From Cyanophora paradoxa (lineage: Eukaryota; Glaucocystophyceae; Cyanophorales; Cyanophoraceae), in NCBI GenBank assembly GCA_004431415.1, contig QPMI01000478.1:124001-188000 (forward strand): DNA of 64,000 nucleotides, written 5' to 3'. Under the pieces are notes generated by a model. It did not search any database and was not told the DNA's origin. It saw only the letters and a list, made by a program, of their open reading frames with translations. This document shows, in pieces, positions 56,801 to 64,000 of the stretch. Position 1 is the first letter of the stretch. Each line of letters opens with the position of its first letter. The translations under genes and the position numbers were made by a program.

Positions 56801-58990
56801 TCGCTGAACGAGGTCGATCCGGCAGCCAGTTTTGTTGAATTGATAATCAACGAGTTCGTTTGCGCCTGGCTAGCGGATGTGCAAGCGATTGTGAGCAGTG
56901 AGTAGGAAGGAGTGTCATTTCGTCCGGCGGTCAGCTCCCACGACACGTTCGCGAGAAGTTGAGTGAAAGGGGCCGGTGAAGTACTCAGGGAGAGCTGAAG
57001 AGATCCCGGCCGGACGCGCTTCTCCCAGGATGAGTGCAGAAGACCTGCGCGAAAGGGGTACGGAATGCAATCGTTGTCCACGAGGCATCCCTTCGCATTG
57101 GATTGGGGCGGTGTTCGCGCACTGTGTCGTATGAAATGGAAGTACCCTGGCCAAGCTTCGAATCCAGCTGCAGCACCACCTTTCTGCCGTATGCCATTAG
57201 CTGAATACCTGTTGCACCGACGCTGTCAGGCGCCCTGAAGTACGGGAAAGATGGTGTATATATTACGGAGCTAACATGTAACAATTGCCGTCAGTCATGT
57301 CTTCGAGGCTTGCGTAGGCCGCATTTTGGACAGCGAAAAGGTCCCCGACGACCCACGGCTCCCCAAGAAGCTCGACTCCGCTTGTCACTGCAAATTTGAA
57401 GAGCCTTTCGGAAACATGCATATTTGGAAGCAGGATGGATATGTATATATATGCGTGACGCACCATTGACGAGGAAAGGGCCCGAATTCTCACCGACCTG
57501 AATCAAGTACGATCCGCAACCCACCAGAACTATGCCGAAGCGTGCGGTCGGCACGACGACATCAATTGAAGTTAGGAAGGTCCATGCAAAAGTCGTGGCG
57601 CGCAGGTCGACGTAGCTGACGCAAAGCTCCGAATGTAAGGCGCAGTAAAGACATAATCCCAAATTAGCCAAGCTTGGCTTACAAGATACCGGTTCGAGTT
57701 TGATCACCAAGCAAACCCGTATTGCCTCCGGAGACATACCAGCGCTTGCCTGATCATGAGGAGAGTAGAAACTTTTACTGGCGCGATTAAGACGATGTAC
57801 TCAAAGTTTGCGCGCACCCAGGCGAGCGCATCCCGCCGAATAACGGGGCGACATTTTCCAAGTCGTGCTGTCAAGGTTGTTTGAGATCCTGTAGCTCCAA
57901 GTACTGGTCGCGATATTATATTGGAGCACGTCGTTCGCTAAAACTGTATCGGCAGAATTTCCTCGTGGTCTTTGCCCAGTAGTAACCTGCAGACGCGATT
58001 CTGAGCTCGAGGCTGAGCTCGAAGCGCTAATTATAAACTAATATATATAAGATGAATTCGCACATATACAAAGCCATCGAAAACCGTCATGCCTGCCGGA
58101 AATAGAACCGAGTGTCATGACCATTTGATCTGCCGTGCAGGTGCAGCCAGTGCACGCACAATGGTACCCTCGCTGAACCGGCATAGACATCAGTTGTTCA
58201 ATCGGCCCGGATAAGCTCGTCGAGATTCGCCAGAAGCCGTTAGAGTATCCGGTTGGATTTGACGAGCTCACCGACACGTATCCCCCCGAAATGTAGATAT
58301 AGCTGTCTTCGTCCCATGCCGCCGCGCCTTTTTTGCGCCACGTCAGTTCACGAGCAACTCCCACATGTACAGATGCAATGTTAACAGAGATCCGAACCGC
58401 CTGCAAACGCATACAAAGTCTTATCGCTGTAGCCTCTCCAAGTATTCTTGTTTACTGCACGCGCATGCAAACACGCAATTGCAAATTTCAGGTACTGCGC
58501 ATGCAGTACGCTAGAAACGCAGCGCTGCAATAGTCACCGAAATCCAGCTCCCATATATCGTTGCAGTATTCGCTGTTCGTTCCCATCGAACGGCCGCCGA
58601 CGAAAGCGAATTTCGGACCAGTCGAAGTTCTATACATGACGCCGGCGGCTTGTTCGCGGCCTCGATTGTAAACGTTGTTGGCGCAGGACCCGATGGGGAT
58701 TTGAGTATTTCCCGCCTCCCTAATCACCACATCTGCCAAGCAAGGCAATGTTAGCAATTGCCAGAAGTTGCCACCTCGTCCGTGGTGGCGCACCCGACAT
58801 CGTGGCAGAATTCTGTGCGGCGACCGTGCTCAACATTCCCTTGAATCCAGGAAACGTGTTCGCCCAATCGGTTGTAAATCGAACCCGCAGATTGGAGCCA
58901 GTGGTCGTGACAACTGGAGGCGTCGTCGGACTGCCGTGCAGAACCCTTTGCCGAGAAGCTCCATTGCTATTGCCGTCGAACAGCTGCCGA
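38676..58990 (-). CDS. Giant modular extracellular protein: CUB, kelch-like blocks, repeated beta domains, one membrane helix
   Basis: Nearly all coding-like exons over 20 kb are on the minus strand and share one style: acidic, Ser/Thr/Val-rich, many N-glycosylation sequons (NLT, NCT, NGT), regularly spaced Cys. In transcription order: half a CUB domain (58990-58790); kelch-like sequence (58730-57100); repeated domains (57081-54806); kelch-like block (54780-53160); two repeats (52917-51952); kelch-like block (51950-50390); two repeats (50117-49407); kelch-like block (49150-47626); about fifteen repeats (47464-39622); a linker (39477-39172); a transmembrane helix and tail (38894-38676). CUB plus kelch in a type I membrane protein recalls attractin/MEGF8 layouts, used in adhesion and signalling, but the repeated domain is not one I know. 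It may be one gene or a tandem set; I see no internal stop-plus-start boundary that settles it. The 5' end is missing. Confidence 0.65.
39622..47464 (-). CDS. Block of about fifteen repeated Cys-containing domains, mostly one exon each
   Basis: A recurring pattern of about 110-120 residues: a start like (D/P)GSLxFxVxxxSxTSVxxSxxxWSLS, then GxxDTPVYxNLTVSC, then a gap to VPAGxxxVxxVxVxGLP, then YxxNCTATLxYG. Copies lie at about 39622-40215, 40547-41170, 41185-41571, 42101-42501, 42561-42923, 42920-43387, 43973-44335, 44396-44745, 44851-45210, 45763-46125, 46170-46556, 46590-46994 and 47162-47464. Between some are exons of a second type with YVCNGTLxYxGV and SVCxVPAG (40303-40640, 41541-41900, 43560-43890, 45370-45690). 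The alternating hydrophobic pattern and paired Cys suggest an Ig- or FN3-like beta sandwich; that is inference. Confidence 0.65.
42160..46140 (-). repeat. Recent tandem duplication of an about 1.8-kb exon-intron block
   Basis: The exon at 42160-42520 recurs at about 43975-44345 and 45770-46140, nearly identical. The exon at 42590-42920 recurs at 44415-44745, and that at 43585-43885 recurs at 45393-45690. Intron sequence (for example GTAAGCAACGACACGCAAGTGC near 43920 and 45712) is copied too. Spacing is about 1.8 kb, so this is a DNA-level duplication rather than slow domain divergence. Confidence 0.8.
47626..49150 (-). CDS. Kelch-like block 1 of the giant protein
   Basis: Contains segments that recur in all three inner blocks: SEDGWIHRGLG, then LFLVAHTGVPY (about 49000); GRDSSWTAASGLYYADLT, then VWVTVAQVR (about 48140); and GGAWTCGPLFFVARGR, then NALVANLSSVNF (about 47880). 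The aromatic/Gly-Gly spacing resembles kelch blades of a beta-propeller, but the classical double-Gly is weak, so the fold is inference. Confidence 0.5.
50390..51950 (-). CDS. Kelch-like block 2 of the giant protein
   Basis: Same segment order as block 1: SEEGWIHRGFGRKGFFVAHTG (about 51800), TCVDVNTGSADEISGRARAG (about 51450), DAAWEATSELFFADVTGVS (about 50880) and GGAWVCGSLLFVARGR (about 50690). Confidence 0.5.
53160..54780 (-). CDS. Kelch-like block 3 of the giant protein
   Basis: Same segment order again: SEEGWIHRGLGRKGFFVAHTG (about 54690), TCVDVNTGSADEISGRARTG (about 54330), DAFWSATSDLFFADLTLAS (about 53730) and MFFLARGGAGINGAP (about 53500). Parts of 54230-54780 are almost identical in DNA to 51370-51900, so blocks 2 and 3 arose by a fairly recent duplication. 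Confidence 0.5.
54806..57081 (-). CDS. N-terminal set of repeated domains
   Basis: Repeated-domain exons at 54806-55333, 55291-55698, 56020-56556 and 56668-57081, and a second-type exon at 55742-56182, show the same DTP(S/V)Y...L.V.C and (N/K)C.ATL motifs as the large block downstream. The pair CACATCTCTCGCTGTTGGAAA is tandemly repeated at about 55303-55351. Confidence 0.55.
57100..58990 (-). CDS. N-terminal CUB half-domain and kelch repeats
   Basis: The exon ending near 58985 reads LFDGNSNGASRQRVLHG, then VVTTTGSNLRVRFTTDWAN, then FPGFKGMLSTV. This is the second half of a CUB domain (the V.S.GN.L.VRF.SD...GF.A.Y pattern). The next exon (58730-58510) has FAFVGGRSMGTNSEYCNDIWELDF, a kelch blade with its double Gly and ND.W motif. 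Another (58340-58100) has DEDSYIYISGGYVS, then NGFWRIS. The first half of the CUB domain, the signal peptide and the start codon are not found; above 58990 the sequence becomes AT-rich and non-coding. A GGCAG acceptor sits just before LFDG. Confidence 0.6.
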
Positions 58991-59038
58991 AAAACTTCGA
59001 TTCAACTGCCAGCGCAAGATACAGGTCTTGAGCTTTAG

Positions 59039-59321
59039 ACACATAGTAAAATGCGGAGTTTTAACCCTCGGCTTATCTTAATTGATTTTGTTGATATATC
59101 TCGTATATTCTATTTCAATCAATCGATAATCTGTGTATATCTTATCGAATATTCAATTATTTCGATTATTTTGTATTCTTTTCGATATTTTATCGTAAAT
59201 TTCTCTTATTTTCCGATTAGTCTTACTGAGTCAATCGATAATCTGTATATATTTCCGAATAATATAACTGAATCTCAATTAGATCTTGCCTCTGGTTAAA
59301 ACTCCGCATTTTACTATGTGT
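59039..59321. repeat. 283-bp structure with perfect 28-bp terminal inverted repeats
   Basis: The left arm 59039-59066 (ACACATAGTAAAATGCGGAG...) is the exact reverse complement of 59294-59321. Weaker pairing continues outward: CTTTAGAC on the left, GTCTAAAAG on the right. The inside is AT-rich, with TCAATCGATAATCTGT twice. No clear target duplication. It could be a MITE or the folded end of the Polinton-like element. Confidence 0.75.
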
Positions 59322-59563
59322 GATTGGTCTAAAAGGTAATTGATTTAATCGATATTATATTCATGTACTTTCTCGATTAAATTTAATTAAATTTAATTCA
59401 TTTAATCGGAAATATATCGCTAAACTCGATTAAGATCCATAAATGATTCATTTGTTTATATTAACAAATCGATCTCTTATTGAATTCAATCGTAATTATA
59501 CATGAAACTTATATGATTTTATCATTGTTTTGTTGAGTCTAAGGGGGGACCCTTAGGAATTTG

Positions 59564-59865
59564 GGTGTCACAGGTGTCACAGGTGTCACAGGTCAATCCC
59601 AAACTTTTGAGAGTTGATTTTTATATATGTGAAAACTTTGGGATAGACCTGTGACACCTGTGAACAACACCATTTATGGTAAGAGCCTCTTTTATAATGA
59701 AAAACTCAGTAACAATAAGTAAGAAGTTTATCTATGTAATTCTACTTGAATAAACAAATGAAATAATCGAGTGTGACAGGTGTGACAGGTCCATCCCAAA
59801 CTTTTGAGAGTTCATTTTTATGCTATAGAAAACTTTGGGATAGACCTGTGACACCTGTGACACAT
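59564..59865. repeat. Two imperfect hairpins built on GTGTCACAGGT and CCCAAACTTTTGAG
   Basis: GTGTCACAGG repeats, then ATCCCAAACTTTTGAGAG, a short loop, and the near-complement ACTTTGGGATAGACCTGTGACACC form a hairpin at about 59564-59663. A second copy, about 210 bp on, lies at 59771-59865. Confidence 0.7.
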
Positions 59866-59930
59866 ACCATATTCAGTAAGGACCTCATATATTGTGAAAA
59901 TCTCAGTGTTAGTTGGTGTTAAATCTTTCA

Positions 59931-60115
59931 GGCAGCATTTATTTGTCAGGCATTAAATCTATCGATTTTCATAAAGTATTTTATTTTGGCTAAGTCATTG
60001 TTTGGATTAACAATGAAATTTCAATTTTATAAAAGTTTTCTAAAAAGGTGCCTGACAATGCCTGACATACTATATTACTGCCTGACAACTATATTATAGT
60101 GCCTGACAAACCATA
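59931..60115. repeat. TGCCTGACA repeats in both orientations
   Basis: TGTCAGGCA occurs once near 59947 and TGCCTGACA four times at about 60049-60110. Confidence 0.65.
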
Positions 60116-60698
60116 TATGGTAATACTATATGATATCTTCTACTATCTCAGTGTTAGTTGGTGTAGTTGATTCAAAAAAAAATGCATTTTATACTCTGAT
60201 TCATTGTTATTTCCTGTGAAATTTGAGTCAACTCAACCCACTTAGTCAACCCTTGCATTGAATTCGTAACAAAATCCATATACTATCGATTAATATGAGT
60301 CAACCTTGATTCCACTTTAATTATAGGGGGAATCTAGGGCAGATGCTTACTAAATGCAGTGTTAGATTGATGGTTTCACAGGTGTAATCACGATTATCTA
60401 TAAAGTAGATTTAGGTGGATTATTCGAGATCATACAGTCAGAGATGGTATACAGACTTTCAGACCACAAAAGAGACATATTCAGCCCCACAAACCCGGGC
60501 AAATCTACGATCCAGTTCGCGAAAGTAGCATAGATGTGTAGAGGATGCAAAGAGGATTCCGGCGATGGTCGCGGTTTTTAAAACGGATGAGTTGGTGAAG
60601 AGTTACAGCAGTTTGTATGCTTTTCTTGGATTTCTTGGGTTCCAATTGTAATTGTATTTGTTCCCCCGGTTGTAATGTGCGACGGGGGTATCGACTTA

Positions 60699-60812
60699 TT
60701 ACAATTCTTACAATAGTTACATTACAATTCTTACAATTCTTACAATTCTTACAATTCTTACAATTCTTACATTACAATTCTTACAATGTTTACAATTCTT
60801 ACATTACAAATC
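60699..60812. repeat. TTACAATTC tandem array
   Basis: About ten copies of TTACAATTC or TTACAATTCT with occasional TTACAT spacers. Confidence 0.8.
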
Positions 60813-60822
60813 TTGCATGACG

Positions 60823-61296
60823 TCACGACATATATACCGTATATATACACGTGACGTCACGACATATATACACTATATATACCAAAACCTCCGTATTGCC
60901 GGTTGACCAAGAAAAAATGTTTGGAAAAAAATAATTAAAAAATATATATACATATACATATATATAATCAAAAAATCGGAAAAAATTCCCTCTTTTTTCT
61001 ACCGTATAAACGCGCCCGTCACATCGACTCTCATAGTCGGAGCATTTATATATACCAGCGGATATATTCGTATATATCGCGTTCTCAGTGGGAAACCTAT
61101 GTTTCACCAAGTCTACTATGGCAAGTGACTTTTGCATCTTCAAACTGTTATATCTCATCACCAGATCATCAAAACGCAACGTTCTGCATATCGCTGTGAA
61201 GCGCTTGAAAAGATCTACAAGACTATGTGTATAGCATATGCATATATGTATATCAGTCATACATATATTTTGAAAAAACGAGTTTTCGGCTAGCAA
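60823..61296 (-). CDS. Hypothetical protein of the Polinton-like element
   Basis: A 157-residue frame just downstream of the integrase gene. The first 110 residues or so look protein-like (DLFKRFTAICRTLRFDDLVM); the rest is composition-driven (Tyr/Ile/Val-rich over the TATATA repeats). No motif recognised. Confidence 0.25.
   Translation of the reverse strand: MLAENSFFQNICMTDIHICICYTHSLVDLFKRFTAICRTLRFDDLVMRYNSLKMQKSLAIVDLVKHRFPTENAIYTNISAGIYKCSDYESRCDGRVYTVEKRGNFFRFFDYIYVYVYIFFNYFFPNIFSWSTGNTEVLVYIVYICRDVTCIYTVYMS
60826..60892. repeat. Duplicated TGACGTCACGACATATATAC element
   Basis: Two adjacent copies, about 34 bp apart, each with the palindrome TGACGTCA followed by a TATATA-rich inverted stretch. 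Confidence 0.7.
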
Positions 61297-61297
61297 A

Positions 61298-62566
61298 CTA
61301 GCTAGTTTTGGTCCTTTCTCTTAGTGTTCTTTGAGGTTTAGGAGCTGTATATGACTCCTTAGTAGTCTGAAAGTCATTATACCATCTCTGGCTATTCACT
61401 TCTGAAAGTTTCTGTGTCCCTGCTATGGTGAGCTTTTTGAGTTCCCTGTTAACTTTCCCAGCCTTCTCCTTTCTAGCCTCTATCAAAGGCTTATCTGGGA
61501 CTTCATTAGCAGCTTCTATGCCCTCTCTCCTTATAGCAGCATCAACCCTAGCTTCCTCTTTAGCTTGCTCCAAGGCATCCACTGTAGGTGTTTCTAGATA
61601 CTCAACTGCATTCACAGGCAACAGCTCATGGAAAGCAAACCTGTTATCTATGATCTCTCCAGTGGGACTCCTTAGCTTAAATTTAAAGCCTTCCCTACTA
61701 TCAACAGTGTAAACCATCCTAGACCAATTGTTACCCTGTTTAGCAAAGGGGTTCTTCTCAACTTTCACTCTAACAAACATGCCAGGCTGCATGGTATCAA
61801 GGTAAGCTATTGATTTCTTGAATCTTTCATCTTCTAATCCCACTATATACCTATAATGATCCTCTGTAGTTTCACCTGGCTTCATCTTAGTAGCTGAGTG
61901 GACTGTATTATTGTAATTATACTCAATATCACCTAACACATCAAAGAATCTAGCTGTGTTATTAGCTATGCAGTAGTTTGTGATCAGTCTCTTAATCTGC
62001 TTGTTAAAGGCTTCAATTCGACCTTGGCTTCTGTGGTCAGCAGTTCCACTCACTTGGTGTTCTATGAATTTACTAGATAAATACTCCTGGAATATTCGAT
62101 TTTGGAACTCACTTCCAGCATCTGATTGAACCTTTACTATTGGTCTTGCCACTCTCATCTCAAGCTGTTTAAATGCAGCCAATGTAGTGAGAGCTGATTT
62201 ATCTCTTATAGGTATAATATACCCAGTTCTCAGTGTTGATTCCATTGCAGTCATAAATGTATCATAGCCATTGTTTTGTTTCTTATAAGCTGGGAAAAAG
62301 AGCAAATCAATCACATAGGTATCAAGGGGTTGCCTAATTGGGACCATGGGATCTCTCTTCCTAGATATAGCAGGTGCATTGATCTGAACAACTTCTTGTT
62401 TTTTATAGAACTCTTGCAACTGCTTATAGGATTCATCTGGTAACTCAGCCCTCATAGCTTGAAGCCCTTTATAACCAGTTCTCACATCATAGAATCTCTT
62501 GGCAATCTTGTTGGTTTCTTTCACTGCAATAGCAACTGGGATCTCTACTGGGACAAGCTCTTTCAT
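61298..62566 (-). CDS. Retroviral-type (rve) integrase of a Polinton-like element
   Basis: A 422-residue frame starting at the ATG at 62566. The catalytic core shows D in YVIDLLFF, D in VQSDAGSEF and E in QGRIEAFNK, with exactly 35 residues between the second D and the E, the canonical D-D-35-E of retroviral, LTR-element and Polinton integrases, which cut and join element ends to target DNA. The C-terminal part has an SH3/chromo-like beta segment (MFVRVKVEK, then YTVDSREGFKFKLRSPTGEIID) and a Lys/Arg/Glu-rich tail. All catalytic residues are intact. A short minus-strand frame starting at 62680 (MPATGRIVRR) lies just upstream in another frame and may be the true N-terminus lost to a frameshift. 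Confidence 0.85.
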   Translation of the reverse strand: MKELVPVEIPVAIAVKETNKIAKRFYDVRTGYKGLQAMRAELPDESYKQLQEFYKKQEVVQINAPAISRKRDPMVPIRQPLDTYVIDLLFFPAYKKQNNGYDTFMTAMESTLRTGYIIPIRDKSALTTLAAFKQLEMRVARPIVKVQSDAGSEFQNRIFQEYLSSKFIEHQVSGTADHRSQGRIEAFNKQIKRLITNYCIANNTARFFDVLGDIEYNYNNTVHSATKMKPGETTEDHYRYIVGLEDERFKKSIAYLDTMQPGMFVRVKVEKNPFAKQGNNWSRMVYTVDSREGFKFKLRSPTGEIIDNRFAFHELLPVNAVEYLETPTVDALEQAKEEARVDAAIRREGIEAANEVPDKPLIEARKEKAGKVNRELKKLTIAGTQKLSEVNSQRWYNDFQTTKESYTAPKPQRTLRERTKTS

Positions 62567-62685
62567 TTCAGACTTTTTGACAATTCGAGATTCCCCTTTT
62601 CCTCCTTTGGAACTGTGATAGGCAGTAGGTTACCTTGTAGTTGCTCAGTGGTTCTCCTAACTATTCTTCCAGTTGCTGGCATCTC

Positions 62686-63573
62686 TTAATTAAAAGGAAC
62701 AGAATTAATACCATCTGGTAAGATGTATCTCTTTGCATCAAAGCAGTTTAGGGCAACCCTTCTACTCACAGTGTCTATTATTGTGTGATCTGCCCTTCTT
62801 TTCTGCTTTGCAGTCACAGTCTTGCTGATACCTGCAAATAAACACTGTTTAAAATCATTAAATTGGAGTTCCTCAGTTGAAGTCCCAGAGAGCTTACTCC
62901 TCTCAATCTCAGCTGTTCTGAAACTGTAAACTTTGGCTCTCAGACCCACATACTCCAGTATAGCAGAACCTGGCATCTCATTTTTGTATTTACCTGGGGT
63001 CATTCTTGAATCACCTCCAAGGTCCAAGGCATAAGATATATTCTCTATATCTTTTTGTAAGGTCTTAGATTCGATATATAGACAGAAGGAATCAGTATCA
63101 TGGAATAGTAACTTTGCTTTTGTCCATTGGGACCTTACAGTATCATAGAAGAACTGGTAATTATGCAGTTTGGCTGCATCCAAAACATAAGCCCCAATTG
63201 CAACAGGCTTATCTAGTTTCACATGCTTTGTGTAAAACTCAAAGGCAACTGCTTTTTCGTTTATGGGGCTTGTTGATTTCACCAATGGAGAGGCTGCATA
63301 TTTCATAAATAGTTTCTCACTGTTTGCAATCTTAACCACAGATCTACCTCTACATGATTCAATGCATTTCCCATAGATTGAATTATTCATGAGCTTATAG
63401 AAATCAGCCTCAAATTTATTCACTGCTTTCCTTCTCATATCAGTGTTCAGCTCAATGTAGGGTTTCATTACAGGAGCCACAGTAAATGATAGGACCCTGT
63501 GAACCTTCTTTAGTTTCATCCCTTTGTCCAACAGATACTGTAGAAGAGGCTCAGAAATCACATAGTTGGTCAC
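62686..63573 (-). pseudogene. Family B (protein-primed type) DNA polymerase, C-terminal part
   Basis: A 295-residue frame containing motif B (KLMNNSIYGK) and motif C (LLFHDTDSF, the metal-binding DTD), and ending with the family's CFDAKRYILPDG. Just before motif B come GMKLKKVHRVLSF and KPYIELNTDMRR, which match the polymerases of Polintons, virophages and linear plasmids that start synthesis from a protein primer. The residues seen are intact, but the frame does not continue into the upstream part of the gene without a shift near 63596. It ends 6 bp above the short frame that precedes the integrase. Confidence 0.8.
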
Positions 63574-64000
63574 AGAACCAAAGGTTGCAGTTAGCTTAGG
63601 GTCTTATCAAGCTCTTCTCCTGAGAGATCTAATAGGCTCTTTTGATATTGTGATAATTCGGCATATTCTACTATTTTCTTGTTAATAATTAGGGGAAATC
63701 ACTGTGGTCTAGATATAGCCTAATTGGGTAATCCAGATCAACTTCCAGGAAACTGGATCTGTTATCTTGTGGGTTGAATTCGGTCTCCCATCTAAAATCA
63801 CCAACTGGAATTGGCTGACTCAAACAGTAGCCATACAAGTTGTTAGCATCAAACAGCATTATATGGGAGTTCTCACCATCAGCCTCAGCATACCTACAAG
63901 GCATTGTTGCAAAGCCACCCCTGATTCCCCTCTCAACAAATTCGTATTGCTCTACATCACTTATAAGCTCTATTTTTGCCTTGGTGGTCCTAAGCATAGC
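63574..64000 (-). pseudogene. DNA polymerase B, motif A part, separated by frameshifts, runs off the window
   Basis: The frame 63997-63689 has motif A (MLFDANNLYGYCLSQPIPVGDF), followed by the expected acidic linker. It closes at 63689, immediately after DHSDFP. The sequence that should follow continues in another frame to about 63600 and then shifts again before the C-terminal part. At least two frameshifts therefore separate motif A from motif B, so this copy is probably not functional unless they are sequencing errors in T/A runs. The exonuclease and N-terminal domains lie beyond 64000. Confidence 0.75.

Larger units (their letters stand above)
59322..60822. other. AT-rich non-coding region with small repeats
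   Basis: No gene seen. It contains several short repeat families listed separately: TGTCACAGG hairpins, TGCCTGACA repeats and a TTACAATTC array. Confidence 0.5.
59031..64000 (-). mobile_element. Polinton/Maverick-like element, partial, one end in the window
   Basis: Composition drops sharply to AT-rich at about 59031 and stays so to the end. The region holds a D-D-35-E integrase and a family B DNA polymerase on the same strand, the gene pair that defines Polintons/Mavericks and related virophage-like or Polinton-like-virus elements. The polymerase runs past 64000. I see no capsid, ATPase or protease gene in this part. Taking 59031 (AGCTTTAG) as the terminus is a guess: these elements often start with AG, but the other end is outside the window. 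Confidence 0.7.

Overview
The window looks like nuclear DNA of a GC-rich unicellular eukaryote, probably an alga or other protist. Its genes are cut by short introns (about 40-100 nt, many with C-rich interiors and GTACCC-type 5' ends). Mobile DNA of several classes is nested in it. There is no operon structure and no bacterial gene signal. I cannot name the lineage from the sequence alone.

Layout. (1) 577-23275 is a nest of mobile elements. The outer one is an LTR retrotransposon with two 613-bp LTRs (577-1189 and 4514-23275, the second one interrupted), a GTAT target duplication, and an interior holding only a gag-like gene on the minus strand. The right LTR is split by an 18.1-kb DNA transposon (4998-23143). 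This has CACTG...CAGTG ends, about 38-bp inverted repeats, a 3-bp CTT target duplication and palindromic subterminal repeats, the signature of the CACTA/EnSpm superfamily. The left LTR preserves the empty target site, so both ends can be placed to the base. Inside the transposon are two large tandem arrays (about 9-10 units of 340-378 bp, and 20 units of about 291 or 364 bp) and, between them, a minus-strand gene of at least 14 exons. I could splice that gene by hand with unbroken phase; it reads as a class III (PLP-dependent) aminotransferase with an unrecognised N-terminal extension. No complete transposase was found.

(2) 23276-38200 carries host-type genes: an alpha/beta hydrolase of the EMB8/YheT/ABHD1-3 type (+), an F-box/leucine-rich-repeat protein (-) converging on it, and a long multi-exon gene or gene set (+) of unknown function ending in Pro/Ala/Glu-rich sequence. 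Two or three AT-rich intron-like inserts flanked by short duplications sit in the last one.

(3) 38600-59000 (-) reads as one very large multi-exon gene, or a cluster, for an extracellular membrane-anchored protein. It has a CUB half-domain and kelch-like repeats at the N-terminal side, then alternating kelch-like blocks and about 25 copies of a Cys-containing beta-rich domain of about 110-120 residues, then one transmembrane helix and a basic tail. Its 5' end stops at the point where composition changes abruptly from GC-rich to AT-rich.

(4) 59031-64000 is AT-rich and belongs to a Polinton/Maverick-like element. It has a D-D-35-E retroviral-type integrase and a family B DNA polymerase broken by frameshifts, both on the minus strand, plus a non-coding end full of small inverted and tandem repeats and a 283-bp structure with perfect 28-bp inverted ends at the junction.
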